Assembly: GCA_950022655.1 (NCBI GenBank)
Contig: OX465579.1
Coordinates: 139,757,118-139,821,117 of the forward strand
Source: Alentia gelatinosa
Taxonomy: Eukaryota; Annelida; Polychaeta; Phyllodocida; Polynoidae
Length of the DNA stretch: 64,000 bases
Direction: 5' to 3'
Position numbers and translations under genes: made by a program. The notes under the pieces were generated by a model, which was not told where the DNA came from, made no database searches, and worked only from the letters and a program-made list of their open reading frames with translations. This document shows, piece after piece, positions 1 to 9,499 of this stretch; positions within the stretch are counted from its first letter, which is position 1, and every line of letters begins with the position of its first letter.

Positions 1-1
1 G

Positions 2-748
2 TTAGCGAATTTAATCGATAATGTATTAGAAAAAGGCTCTGTAACTAAAAAAGACCTAGCAAAACTCGGTGGAAATATGTCTTTTTGTTCTCAAGTCGTT
101 AAAGGTGGGAAAACATTCAGCAGAAGATTGTTCGATAAATGCAGGGATTTACATTATAAAAAATCGCAGAAAATCGATGAATCATTAGAGGCTGACCTTT
201 TATGGTGGAGACATTTTTGTACAATTTTTGATGGTAAATCTCTTATACAAACCCCTTGTCACAATATCCCAATCGTTACAGACTCCTCTTTTGAGGGTTT
301 TGGGGCCTGGGCAGGCCGGGATTACCTCTTTGGTAACTGGAAGAATGAAATTTCGTCATTGAATGGTTGTGGTCATCAGGAAAAACCACCTGATAACGAT
401 TTTTTCGATTTAAACATAAATGTTTTAGAGTTATGGCCTGTGTTGGTAGGTTTAAAACGTTGTGGCGATAATTATCGTAACAAAAAAGTGATTATCTGGA
501 CAGATAATATGCAAGTTCTATTTATGCTGAATAGTGGTAAAAGCAAAAATCGTACCTGTATGGCATGGTTGCGAGAGATTTTTTGGTATTGTTTTTTATT
601 CAATATTGAAATTTGGGCCACACATATCAAAGGTGCTAATAATATATTAGCAGACCAATTGTCCAGGCTAATTTACCCTGGCGTTTATGACAAATGCGTC
701 AGAACTCTATCCGATTACAACATGTGTTGTTCTGGTTTACAGACTTGA
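2..748 (+). CDS. DIRS-type retrotransposon RT/RNase H, 3' part
   Basis: The frame is open from the first bases of the window, so this is the C-terminal part of a longer reverse transcriptase-RNase H polyprotein whose start lies to the left. The first residues (around SQVVKGGKTFSRRL) match the segment that joins the RT thumb to RNase H in DIRS elements. The RNase H-like domain follows: a first acidic strand IVTDSSFEGFGAW, a helix with NINVLELWPVL, a second acidic strand VIIWTDNM, and a C-terminal motif ANNILADQLSRL. The frame overlaps the recombinase frame below by about 55 bp in another phase, which is usual for DIRS elements. No stop interrupts it. It acts in element replication rather than in host functions. 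The class is clear; the exact clade is not. Confidence 0.85.
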   Translation, partial: LANLIDNVLEKGSVTKKDLAKLGGNMSFCSQVVKGGKTFSRRLFDKCRDLHYKKSQKIDESLEADLLWWRHFCTIFDGKSLIQTPCHNIPIVTDSSFEGFGAWAGRDYLFGNWKNEISSLNGCGHQEKPPDNDFFDLNINVLELWPVLVGLKRCGDNYRNKKVIIWTDNMQVLFMLNSGKSKNRTCMAWLREIFWYCFLFNIEIWATHIKGANNILADQLSRLIYPGVYDKCVRTLSDYNMCCSGLQT

Positions 749-1668
749 CCAAGGAATTACAAGAAAAATCGGAAAAATTCTTTTCACAATCAATCTCGGA
801 ATCTACTAAAAAAGCAAGGGAAAATCAGTTACGATTATACAGAAGATTTTGTGAAAAATATCAATTGTCTCCTTTCCCTTGTACTAGGGATCAAGCGTGT
901 TGGTATATATCATATTTGTCAGAGTATTTATCACCAACGTCTATAAAGAACTACCTATCTGCAGTTTGGTGGTATCAAAAAATCTATGGTCACAGGGATT
1001 ACTCATGCAATTTCAAGATTCGTATGGTATTGAAAGGTATTCAGAGGTGCTATCTTACTAAGGATAACTCAAGGTATCCTCTTACACCTACTGACTTGAT
1101 ACAAATTCGCTCAAAGTTAGATATCTCTCGTCATGACGATTTCAATTTGTGGTTAGCAATTATGCTATGTTTTCGTGGATTACTGAGAAAGTCTCATGTA
1201 TCAAACTCTCCACACAATCTAAAGGTCGGTGATGTAAAAATTTCGGATAAAATAATAATTATCCACATTCGTACAAGTAAGACAGATCAATTCGGGATTC
1301 AACCATATGATATTTACATTCACCCGATTCCTGGTTCTCTGCTATGTATCAACGAAATGTTCAAATCTATCAATTACAGTAATCCAGATTGTTACCTGAT
1401 TACTATGTCTAATTCTAGACCTATGACTTACGGCTATTTTAATTCCAGACTAAAGAGCTTAGCCTTCCAGACTGGTATCACAGGAAAGGTCTCGACACAT
1501 TCCCTGAGGCATGGGGGTGCGACCTTCCTTCAAAAAATCGGTATGCCTATTGAGGTAATCCGAGCTAAGGGTAACTGGAAATCGTCAGCGGTTTACAGAT
1601 ACTTACATAATTCTGTTTCAGATAAAGAATCGGAGTTGGTAAACTCTTTTCTAGGTAATTACTCCTAA
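694..1668 (+). CDS. Tyrosine recombinase of DIRS-like element
   Basis: This is a 324-codon tyrosine recombinase (phage-integrase fold), the integration enzyme that replaces the DDE integrase in DIRS-order retrotransposons. The N-terminal SAM-like DNA-binding half spans roughly residues 20-125, with the CWYISYLSEYLSPTSIKNYL pattern. The catalytic half shows R165 (GLLRKSH), K196 (RTSKTDQ), H269-x-x-R272 (THSLRHGG), W295 (GNW) and nucleophile candidates Y301/Y303 (VYRYLH), so the R-K-H-R-W-Y set looks complete. It has no internal stop. The annotated ATG lies inside the RT/RNase H frame; a start a little downstream is also possible. An intact frame beside an intact RNase H suggests a young copy. 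Confidence 0.88.
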   Translation: MRQNSIRLQHVLFWFTDLTKELQEKSEKFFSQSISESTKKARENQLRLYRRFCEKYQLSPFPCTRDQACWYISYLSEYLSPTSIKNYLSAVWWYQKIYGHRDYSCNFKIRMVLKGIQRCYLTKDNSRYPLTPTDLIQIRSKLDISRHDDFNLWLAIMLCFRGLLRKSHVSNSPHNLKVGDVKISDKIIIIHIRTSKTDQFGIQPYDIYIHPIPGSLLCINEMFKSINYSNPDCYLITMSNSRPMTYGYFNSRLKSLAFQTGITGKVSTHSLRHGGATFLQKIGMPIEVIRAKGNWKSSAVYRYLHNSVSDKESELVNSFLGNYS

Positions 1669-1698
1669 CTACTCGTAATTGTAGTTTGGCGGTATTTT

Positions 1699-1771
1699 GG
1701 TCTGGTTGTATTCTCGCCAAACTATATTCACTCGTATGCTTATCTATTACCTAAATGTATAGACCTAACTT
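1699..1771 (+). repeat. Split direct repeat of DIRS/PAT-like element, copy 1
   Basis: A 73-bp sequence beginning GGTCTGGTTGTATTCTCG starts 30 bp after the recombinase stop and recurs identically at 2065-2137. Two identical copies in direct orientation downstream of the recombinase match the split-direct-repeat layout (B1-A2-B2) of PAT- and Ngaro-like elements. Classic DIRS1 has inverted termini instead. Confidence 0.75.
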
Positions 1772-1827
1772 ATTTCAATATATAATGCACTTACTTATAC
1801 ATATATAATTAGGCCCCCATTTGCTAA

Positions 1828-1864
1828 GCACGTATCTATGGTATAGCACGTATCTATGGTATAG
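1828..1864 (+). repeat. 18-bp tandem duplication in element 3' region
   Basis: The unit AGCACGTATCTATGGTAT occurs twice back to back in the stretch between the two 73-bp direct repeats. It is probably a replication-slippage duplication, or part of the A2 repeat of the retrotransposon. Confidence 0.7.
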
Positions 1865-2064
1865 CCACTCGGGGGCGTGGCCTATTGTCGCACACGTCAT
1901 AGTTCCTTTGATGCGACGGTTGGGGATCTCCTCACTCTACCTTAGTCAATCATATGAGCAGGACCTAATTCTAATTTTTAAATTTAGGTTTAAGTTACCC
2001 AGTTCTGTATTTATGTAATACTGGGGGTTTCTTCATCCTGTATTCACGTAATAAATGGCCATAG

Positions 2065-2137
2065 GGTCTGGTTGTATTCTCGCCAAACTATATTCACTCG
2101 TATGCTTATCTATTACCTAAATGTATAGACCTAACTT
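2065..2137 (+). repeat. Split direct repeat of DIRS/PAT-like element, copy 2
   Basis: This is the second, identical copy of the 73-bp repeat at 1699-1771, offset by 366 bp. It probably marks the 3' end of the element, because the sequence passes directly into a (TG)n microsatellite afterwards. Confidence 0.75.
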
Positions 2138-2138
2138 T

Positions 2139-2169
<31 letters not shown>

Positions 2170-2184
2170 AGGTGTGTGTGTGTG

Positions 2185-2241
<57 letters not shown>

Positions 2242-2264
2242 GTGTGTGTGTGTGTGTGTGTGTA
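2138..2264. repeat. (TA)n/(TG)n microsatellite
   Basis: A short TA run is followed by about 115 bp of nearly pure TG with a few TAGG interruptions. An open frame on the minus strand here is only translated repeat (Thr-His). Confidence 0.95.
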
Positions 2265-2359
2265 TACAGATATACATAATTGTATTAACATAAGTCTCTC
2301 ATTTTCATATAAGTCTCCTTTTCTCAACCCCTTCATGTCACCATGCATTTGTATAGACG

Positions 2360-4860
2360 TTTTCGGCCCTTCGGCCTACTTTTAATAGAAGTATTCAAAC
2401 GTCTTCCTGAACTTCCAGTTGTAACAAAGTTTGTATTGTAAATCCGCTCAGGATAACGTGGATTTACAATCCTCGGAGTCCTAAAATTAACTTAATATCC
2501 ATTCATCAAAATACATATTGGGCTATGATATCACCCTCTAACCTTAGCGGACAGATCTGCGATCACATGATATGTTGTTATTCCCTGGAAAACCCTCATT
2601 GAAATAGTTTTTTCCGAGATATGCACAGAGATGATATACTGATGTTTTATTCATTTCCCTATGTTTCAGGAATGTCCTACCTTTGTTGTCCCATCTTTGC
2701 TGGCGATAGATATCATTTCGCGCTTTAATTTGACAATAACGGTAGCTAGAATATAGTATCAATGTATATTGAGAGATTTAATTGTTTATCAAAAAGTCTA
2801 AGCTTAGAGATTCAAACAATAAGTTCCGAGAGTGTACTGGGAAAAGAAAACTTGAAAATCATATTGTTGAATTCAGTTTTTGACTGGGACCTGCTGATAC
2901 ACAGGTTATTACATGGATGTGACCACTTTAACAGTTCCCTAACAGCCCCGCCCCTTCCAAAGAACTCCAAGTCTGCCAATTCACATTCACAGCCCCACCC
3001 CATCAGCTGATCACGTGGATATTCAGAGTGGTGTGACTATAGCGTGAATTAGTTGCATGACAAATGAACCGGTGCATGCATGGACTTCTGGAGATCTATA
3101 AATTAGACAAGAAATAAGCAATATATCTTCCCATCTCTTTGTGAAATAAATATCTTATAAATTGAAATACGCTGGGAATATCGAATAATTCTATTTGTCC
3201 TGATTGTCACTCGTGACCAAGACAAGTGACACTAACATGTTGTCGCTGTGTTGTACGACTGCCTGAGAGTATTTTATGAGTTTGTGGTAAGGCGACCGCC
3301 TGCCCTGTTTACACGACCTCATAACTCACAAGCGAGCACGTGATTTTTGCCAAACAAAAGCTCGAGTACCTGAAAGTTTCTGAACTATAACATATATTCA
3401 CATGCCCGTAATCCTCACTTACTCACCTTGGTTTGGTGTCTGTCCTTCGTGTTTCGTCTTCGTCCCCTGTCCATTTCTGTGTGTTTTGAAGTGCCCTGTG
3501 CTAGTGTGTGCTCTAGAACACAGACTTGTATAGCTGGGACAACTGACGGGAGTTGTTGTGGTGCACGTTGGGGGTGAGAGGGAGAGATGTACTCGGTCTG
3601 TCACGGCGACGACCCGCAGTGGTCCCGGCGTGGACGGTGCTGGGATCGGGCGACGACCCCAGACAAGCAGGCTGTTGGCCTAGGGCCAGTCCGAATACAC
3701 TGCACAAGAGAGCAAACGGCCTCGGTCTTAACTCTACACAGAACCACCAACTTGGCCTATACTCCGGTATTTTTAGTATAATACTCTTCACAGGGGTTCG
3801 GCATGCAGATACCTCACACTGTACTTGGTTCAGAGAGAGGAGAAGCAGACGACTTTTTAACGTGGTCGTGTATGTGACTGGGGAGGAAGTGACGTCTATA
3901 CTTCACAGCCTATGATTCACCTGTACCCGACGCTAAGTCCAAAGTGGTACCTGTCTAGTTGACCCTGGTTGGTTTGACCCAGTATAAAGTACTGTGTATT
4001 AGAGGTCCACTAGGTCAACAGTGACAAATATGCGACCACGGGCTTGAATAGTGAAAAGCCCGATAAGCTTACGGCTAAGGATGTTTACTACAATGGGACC
4101 AAATGGGACCCATTACAATAACAATACAAGTGAGTCATGCTATTATAAAACAAGTCGAGTATTAAAAGTATTTTTAGCCAGTGAACAAAATTAATCTATG
4201 TCCCTGAGATTTTTGTATATACCTATAGTATAAGCCAAATGTAACTCACTATCAGTAAAGTAGTACTATGTTTTTTGTTTGTACAGTGATATAGTCTACG
4301 CCTATTGTCCAGAAGGTAGAATATGAGCGGAGTTGGGCTTGACTTTTCTATCTTACTATGACCCGGGCCTGCCCTGGAGGGCTGGGCGGATTCCCAGTTC
4401 TGTATGTATAAACGATAACGCACTTTGACCGACTTTACTCCAGTCTCTGCTCTTATCGTTTTGGCGGGAAGACGTGGGACCGAAGAGGTATGATTGGGGC
4501 ACCACAGAGACCAACACATGTACACGGAGACCATACATATTGTGGTAAATTATAAATCTAATTATATACAGACAACATCTTCCAAGTTCTCTGCAAGATC
4601 GCCAACTCATTCTATGAGCTATTTATCTAGGGTGTCACAACACAGAATACATATAACACTCCTCCCTTTTAGTTTTTGTCATACTTTTACAATTCAAAAT
4701 AAAGAGCAACACTTTGAAATGTCACAGAAGATATAGGCAAAACTTCTCATATGATAGCTTGCTTAGATCCGTGCTCTCACAGAAACCATACTAAACTAAA
4801 TTGTAGTGCAGCCAATTTTCACAGATAGCGCGTTCATCTGCTTGAGCGACAAAGTCGTTA
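2360..4860. other. Intergenic stretch without recognisable gene
   Basis: I read this 2.5 kb on both strands and found no protein family I recognise. Open frames such as 3553-3915 are short and lie in a locally GC-richer patch (about 3540-3700), without domain motifs. A lone inverted copy of the CCGTGTACA motif that fills the next element occurs at 4519-4530. Confidence 0.5.
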
Positions 4861-4877
4861 ATGTATATATATATATA

Positions 4878-4908
4878 TGGTCGATATTCAGAATTTGACA
4901 GCACTTCA
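4878..4908 (+). repeat. Left 31-bp terminal inverted repeat
   Basis: This is an exact inverted match to 6849-6879 and is followed inward by unrelated sequence, so the repeat ends sharply at CACTTCA. Confidence 0.85.
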
Positions 4909-5262
4909 ATTTTAGAGATGTCCAGATCTATATATTTAATAAAAATGAATACATTTATGAATTGTTATGACCAGTGCATGTGCCATAGAGAGAGCTTTCC
5001 TGCCATACATACTTTTACCTATCTGTTAGCAACATCTAGCCTATTATGGCCCAAAAAGCATGAAAAAAAGCCAATTTTTCAATAAAAATTTCCATTTTTA
5101 TTGTAAGATTGTCTACACTTTATAAATAACCAACTCAGTTTCACCACTGAACTAGTTTTACAATAAGATAACATTGCAAAGTAAATAAAAATGGGAATTT
5201 AAATTGTTTTGGCAAGAAATTTCCATAATTTTCATTAATATTTGTGTTGGCTAAAAAGTGAA

Positions 5263-6347
5263 TTCTGTCTCCGTGTACATTACTTAGGGGAGTGAAATAG
5301 CATTGAAACACTGGTATATGATATATTTTTTGTAGTTATCAAATATAGAAAAAATGCCTCTGTACCATGCCCAAAATATAATTGATCATAAATATGTGTA
5401 GTAGGAGCAGCATGGTCTTAACTGATTTGGCTAAAATGTGCTTCTGCCTCCGTGTACACTTATAATTTTCAATATGGTCCTAAGATCTTCTCATGAATTT
5501 TGAAAAAGATATAATATGAGTAGCATATGACCACATCTGCCCATGTGTAAAATTGAACCAAAATCCTCCCACACAGTATGGAGTTGTACTGGCAAACAAT
5601 TGAGATTCTGCCTCCGTGTACAGACTTCTGCCTCCGTGTACATAGGTTTATGTCTGTTTTCAAACTGAAAAACTATCTGCTATGGGTCTTAGTGTTAGTA
5701 GGTGTTGCTGTGGGTGTTGGTTAAGAGGTGTGGTTGTTGATGTTGATGGGTATTGGTGTTGGTGGCATGGAAATGGTTAAAATGTGCTTATGCCTCCGTG
5801 TACACATATATTTAGCAATATTTCCAGAAGATCTGCAAATAAGATTTAAATATGATACAATATGTGTATGTTATGACTACACCTGTCCCTGTGTGAAATT
5901 GTTTTAAAATCTGCCCAAGCACTATAGGGTAATACTGGAAAATTATGTACACAGAGGCAGATTCTGCCTCCGTGTACATGGTTCTACCTCCGTGTACATG
6001 GGTTTCTACCCTTTTTTAAAACAAAATGGGTCTGTGGAATTGAAGTGAGACCTGAGACATCATGGAGGAGCACACAGGCATCGTATCTGATCAAAGAATC
6101 CATGGAAAATATTTACTTTCTTGGTCAGACATTAAGAGGAAAAAAGATAAAACAACTTTCAAGAAAGATTATTTTTCATTTCAAAATTGCTTTGAAATTA
6201 CATATAAAACCATACCAAGTATACCTCAAACACATATGCTGATATTTCCTGTCCAAAAGCATTCACAAATTGTCATATATGAAGGGCACAGGGTAAGATA
6301 AAAGATTTTGTTTCTGCCTCCGTGTACAGATTCTACCTCCGTGTACA
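5263..6347 (+). repeat. Iterated TTCTGCCTCCGTGTACA motif array
   Basis: Near-identical motif copies start at 5263 (one change), 5442, 5606, 5626, about 5788, 5962, 5982, 6312 and 6331. Inverted copies lie at 5947-5960 and 6678-6694. Paired sites (5606/5626, 5962/5982, 6312/6331) are about 350 bp apart. Single sites preceded by GGYTAAAAWGTG (5263, 5442, 5788) alternate with them. The sequence between is only loosely similar (compare 5405-5690 with 5765-6040), so the motif is better conserved than its surroundings. That fits a degenerate roughly 350-bp tandem repeat with a selected binding site. Confidence 0.8.
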
Positions 6348-6848
6348 CCCTTCTGCTATTTTTAGCTCCCAGCTGAATGGTACTTGATCCTTGAGATTAA
6401 CCAGGTTGGTAGGGGACATGTTCATATACATGTATATATTTTTTTCAAATTTGTTAAGGCACTTTAAAAAAAACTGCAATATTCATAAAGAAATGTCCAA
6501 CTCTGGCAAAAAATATCATTCATATGTTTAGCAAACCAAATTTTCATTATACTAGACAGGAATTCTTTTTCACATTCTTTCTCTAGGTGAACATGTTCTT
6601 TATGCATAACCAACAAACAAAAATCATTATTTTGATATTCCAAAAGTTGAACAAAGAGTTCTTAATTAATATTACTATGTACACGGAGGCAGAAATATAA
6701 AAGAGACTATCACTTCAGTATGGCATACTGAACCCAATATATGTCCAAACTATTAGCCATTTTGGGGATGATACCATAAAACTGTCTAGATCACATGGGG
6801 AAACTTCTTAAAGGATCTGAAAAATATTAATTTTTTACCCTCAAGGTC

Positions 6849-6876
6849 TGAAGTGCTGTCAAATTCTGAATATCGA

Positions 6877-6879
<3 letters not shown>
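6849..6879 (-). repeat. Right 31-bp terminal inverted repeat
   Basis: Exact reverse complement of 4878-4908, followed by a (TA)n run to about 6936. Confidence 0.85.
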
Positions 6880-6940
<61 letters not shown>

Positions 6941-7011
6941 GATGAAATAAGTTCCAAAAATTAACACTATGTGGCATCACATAGAAATATAAACTAAATA
7001 GATATAGACTA

Positions 7012-7100
7012 CAGTAGAACCCCACCTAACGGACACCCGCCTATTGGTCACCCCGCCTAACGGACACCCCGCATAAGCAGACACCCCATTAATTACAAGG
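7012..7100 (+). mobile_element. Pogo-like transposon end
   Basis: CAGTAGAACCCCACCTAACG is preceded by TA and followed by repeated CGGACACCCCGC-type motifs. The same terminus appears at 13702, 20272 and inverted at 39086. CAGT termini with TA target sites are typical of pogo/Tigger elements of the Tc1/mariner superfamily. No transposase is present, so this is an end fragment or a non-autonomous copy. Confidence 0.6.
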
Positions 7101-7214
7101 TACTGGCGAGGTATTTAAGAGTTACGAGCCATTGAAGGTGTCAAAGGCCGACTTGAGAGCCAGCGCAAAGGAGTTAGTTCCCGATCCATTATATAGAGAG
7201 ATGTCCCGGACCCT

Positions 7215-7465
7215 ACAGAAGAGTAGTGTTTTGAAATTATGATAATAAAAAATGGTAAAAAAGACTGGGTTTATTATATGTAATTAGTGAAAATGATACT
7301 TATTAGGGTTTTAGAAAGATTTTATAATCAAAATTGATTTTCCATATACCAGGGACTTAATGACTAATGGCAAATGAGATTTACTATAGTGGTGTCTCCA
7401 TGTGTCAGAGATTGGAACTATTGGATAGTGGCGTAAATACAACAGAATCAGGCGTGTATATATGA
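7215..7465 (+). mobile_element. Right-arm fragment of the CACTG-ended family
   Basis: From GAAGAGTAGTGTTTTGAAA to AACAGAATCAGGCG this stretch matches the right arm of the complete copy (36830-37060) and the fragment at 38490-38655. Its terminal 150 bp are missing. At about 7465 it runs straight into left-arm sequence, giving a head-to-tail junction. Confidence 0.6.
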
Positions 7466-7998
7466 CATATATATACGCGTGTTTATACTTGTATACACCT
7501 CTTATACGCGTCTACGTTTTGGGCGTCTACGAGGTAGTTTACTTATGTAGATGCGCGCGACTTGGCTGTCTTTCACGCCTGGCGTATCCAAGATAAAACA
7601 TGCTCTGTGCGATATATATATATATATATACGCCAGGCGTTTATATGATACCAAAAAAAAAAGTGTGACCCACGGCCCGCCCGGGCCTGTGGGTGTTGGT
7701 AGAGGATACACCAACACTGACCCGCCACCCGCGACCTCCCAACCCCACCCTCTACCGCCCCCCCCCCCCCCCCCCCACCACCCCACGCCACCCCCAGCCA
7801 GCCTCAGTGAGAAGCCCCCCGCTCCCCGCCGCCCACCGCCCACCGCCCGCCGCCAGCCGCGTCTGTACAGGTTGACCCAGTGGTAAGTCCTCCTCCCGCC
7901 TTGTTAGAAGTAGTGTGAATGCGGCCGCCACCCTCACAGCCACCCGCTCAGCCGCCCGCCCTCAGGACTGAAATCATCTTACACACAAACTGTATTTA

Positions 7999-8487
7999 TT
8001 GTCTAGAATTCGAAAATTCTTGGATAAATTTGCTGCTACTACCATAGTCAAATCAATGGTAATGCCCTATCTTGAATACGGGGACGTTTTAATTGGAAAT
8101 AGCCCCAAAGACAGTCTTAAAAAACTACAAAATATCCAAACAAGGGCTTTGAGAGTAGCAGGAAAACCCCCTAAAACATGGTCAGATCTTGATGTACATA
8201 CTAAAATGCAAAGCCCCTTGTTAGTCCATAGAAGGGAGAGTCATATCTTAAATTTCATGTTCAAAAAACAGAAATGTAAGGACTTGGTTATGACCAGAAC
8301 TCGGCAAACTAGACAAACTGATGGTATTGTTTTCAAAGTTATGCGACCAAGGGTTGAAAAAGCTAAGGTCAGTTTTATGTATCGTGGCGCAGTCCTTTGG
8401 AACGCGCTGGCACCAGGTCTAAGAAATATCAAAGATTATGACTCATTTAAGCTTGCATCAAAGAAACATAGCTTACGTTTTTTATAG
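7999..8487 (+). pseudogene. LINE reverse transcriptase C-terminal fragment
   Basis: About 160 codons match the region downstream of the RT domain in Jockey/CR1-like non-LTR elements: MPYLEYGDVL, LKKLQNIQTRALRV and LWNALAPGLR are the usual landmarks. The fragment is related to 28540-28726, where MPYFDYGDLFYG and LKKLQYCLTKSLK correspond. There is no YADD core, so the copy is 5'-truncated, as most LINE insertions are. The frame is open to its natural stop. Downstream sequence runs to an A-rich tail near 9032. It lies inside the CACTG-ended element and must be younger than that copy. Confidence 0.8.
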
Positions 8488-9035
8488 ATTCCAAAACTCA
8501 TGTTGGGCGCAGGAGTTGCTCTGGTGATTCGGATAGCATATTAGTTTTGTTGATCAGAAAGTCTCTTTTTTATACAAAAATTGTTATTTGATGATACAGG
8601 ACGGGAAATCTACTTGTAGTCTCTACAAGAACCAACTAGGCAAGGTCTTTTTTCTTCATGTATTTACTTAGTAAATTTTGGAATTGGATATGAGTCATTG
8701 AAGTTTTGTTAGTGTGTAAGTTCTGAGGTGCTTCCCCAAGCCCACTTGTATGTACTCTAGTATCTTTAAGTTACGTATGTATACCACATTATTTATATTT
8801 TTTAAGCGTTGAGAGGTCATTGGCTGGTACTTTCTCACTCCATATCCAATTTTACAGAGGACATATGAACTTTGAAAAGTATCCTGATGGGTACTTGAGT
8901 AAATGGAGCAAAGACCAGCAGATCTGTTGTATTGTAATTGTTGCTGTAAGAACAATTCATACCGGCGGTTAGCCGAAGTTCTTGCAGGGTAAATAACGAA
9001 AATTAAAAAAAAACAAAAAAAACAAAAAAAAAACG
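8488..9035 (+). mobile_element. LINE 3' untranslated region and A-rich tail
   Basis: Non-coding sequence follows the RT fragment and ends in an A-rich tract (about 9006-9032, A runs broken by single C). The sequence after it aligns with the interrupted CACTG-ended element, which places the LINE 3' end at about 9035. Confidence 0.6.
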
Positions 9036-9499
9036 CCGAGGAGCCGCTAATCCGACTGAGTGACACTGGGAGGAGGCGCTTATATAGTAAGCCTGACTGT
9101 TCATACATTGAAATGGTGTTTTAAAGTTTTAAAAAATCAGAAAAACTGCAAAAAAAAACTTAATGCATGGTTTATTATGTGTAATTAATCAATTTATACT
9201 CAATCAGGTTTTATAAAGGTTTTATAAAATTTTCATATAATACAGACTTGGATGGTTAATGGCAATATACTACCACTGATGTCCCCAAGTGGCAGAGGTC
9301 GGAATTATTGGATACTGGCGTAAATAAACAGAATCAGGCGTATATATAACGTATATAAGACCGCACCATGGACACGTATATACGCCACTAGATAAGGCGT
9401 CTACGAGACGTCTAATAGGTCGAACTTCTAGACCCGAAATCCTACTGTTAGACGCGTTTCGTATACATATGTAAAATAGTGGTTTTCGTGCAGTGCATG

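Larger units (their letters stand above)
4864..6936. mobile_element. 2.07-kb element with 31-bp TIRs and iterated motif
   Basis: The sequence starting TGGTCGATATTCAGAA at 4878-4908 recurs as its exact reverse complement at 6849-6879. On the outside both copies pass into TA repeats, (TA)7 on the left and about (TA)28 on the right. Perfect 31-bp terminal inverted repeats delimiting 2 kb suggest a non-autonomous DNA transposon inserted at, or carrying, TA repeats. No transposase frame was seen inside. The interior holds about eleven copies of a TTCTGCCTCCGTGTACA-type motif, described separately. The superfamily is unknown to me. Confidence 0.7.
7466..9495 (+). mobile_element. CACTG-ended transposon copy split by a LINE
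   Basis: The left arm (7466-7980) matches 36280-36750 of the complete copy, including the GC-rich CCGCCCGGGCCTGTGGGTGT segment. The right arm (about 9060-9495) matches 36770-37213 and ends in TTTTCGTGCAGTG. A LINE fragment with an A-rich tail (about 7984-9035) lies between the arms. The extreme left terminus is absent. A poly-C run and proline-like open frames occur in the GC-rich part but are repeat-derived. Confidence 0.65.

Noticed and set aside
2106..2348. Minus-strand Thr-His repeat protein
   Set aside because: Translation of a TG microsatellite.
3553..3915. 120-codon open frame in a GC-richer patch
   Set aside because: No domain, no splice or composition support, and overlapping frames in other phases. 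Probably chance.
5263..6347. CRISPR-like array of a short repeated motif
   Set aside because: This is eukaryotic sequence. Spacing is uneven, spacers are related to each other, and the unit lies in a transposon-like element.
7551..7886. Proline-rich open frame (and shadows on the minus strand)
   Set aside because: It comes from the GC/pyrimidine-rich middle of the CACTG-ended transposon and a poly-C run. The homologous stretch at 36408-36800 has different frame structure, so it is not a conserved protein.
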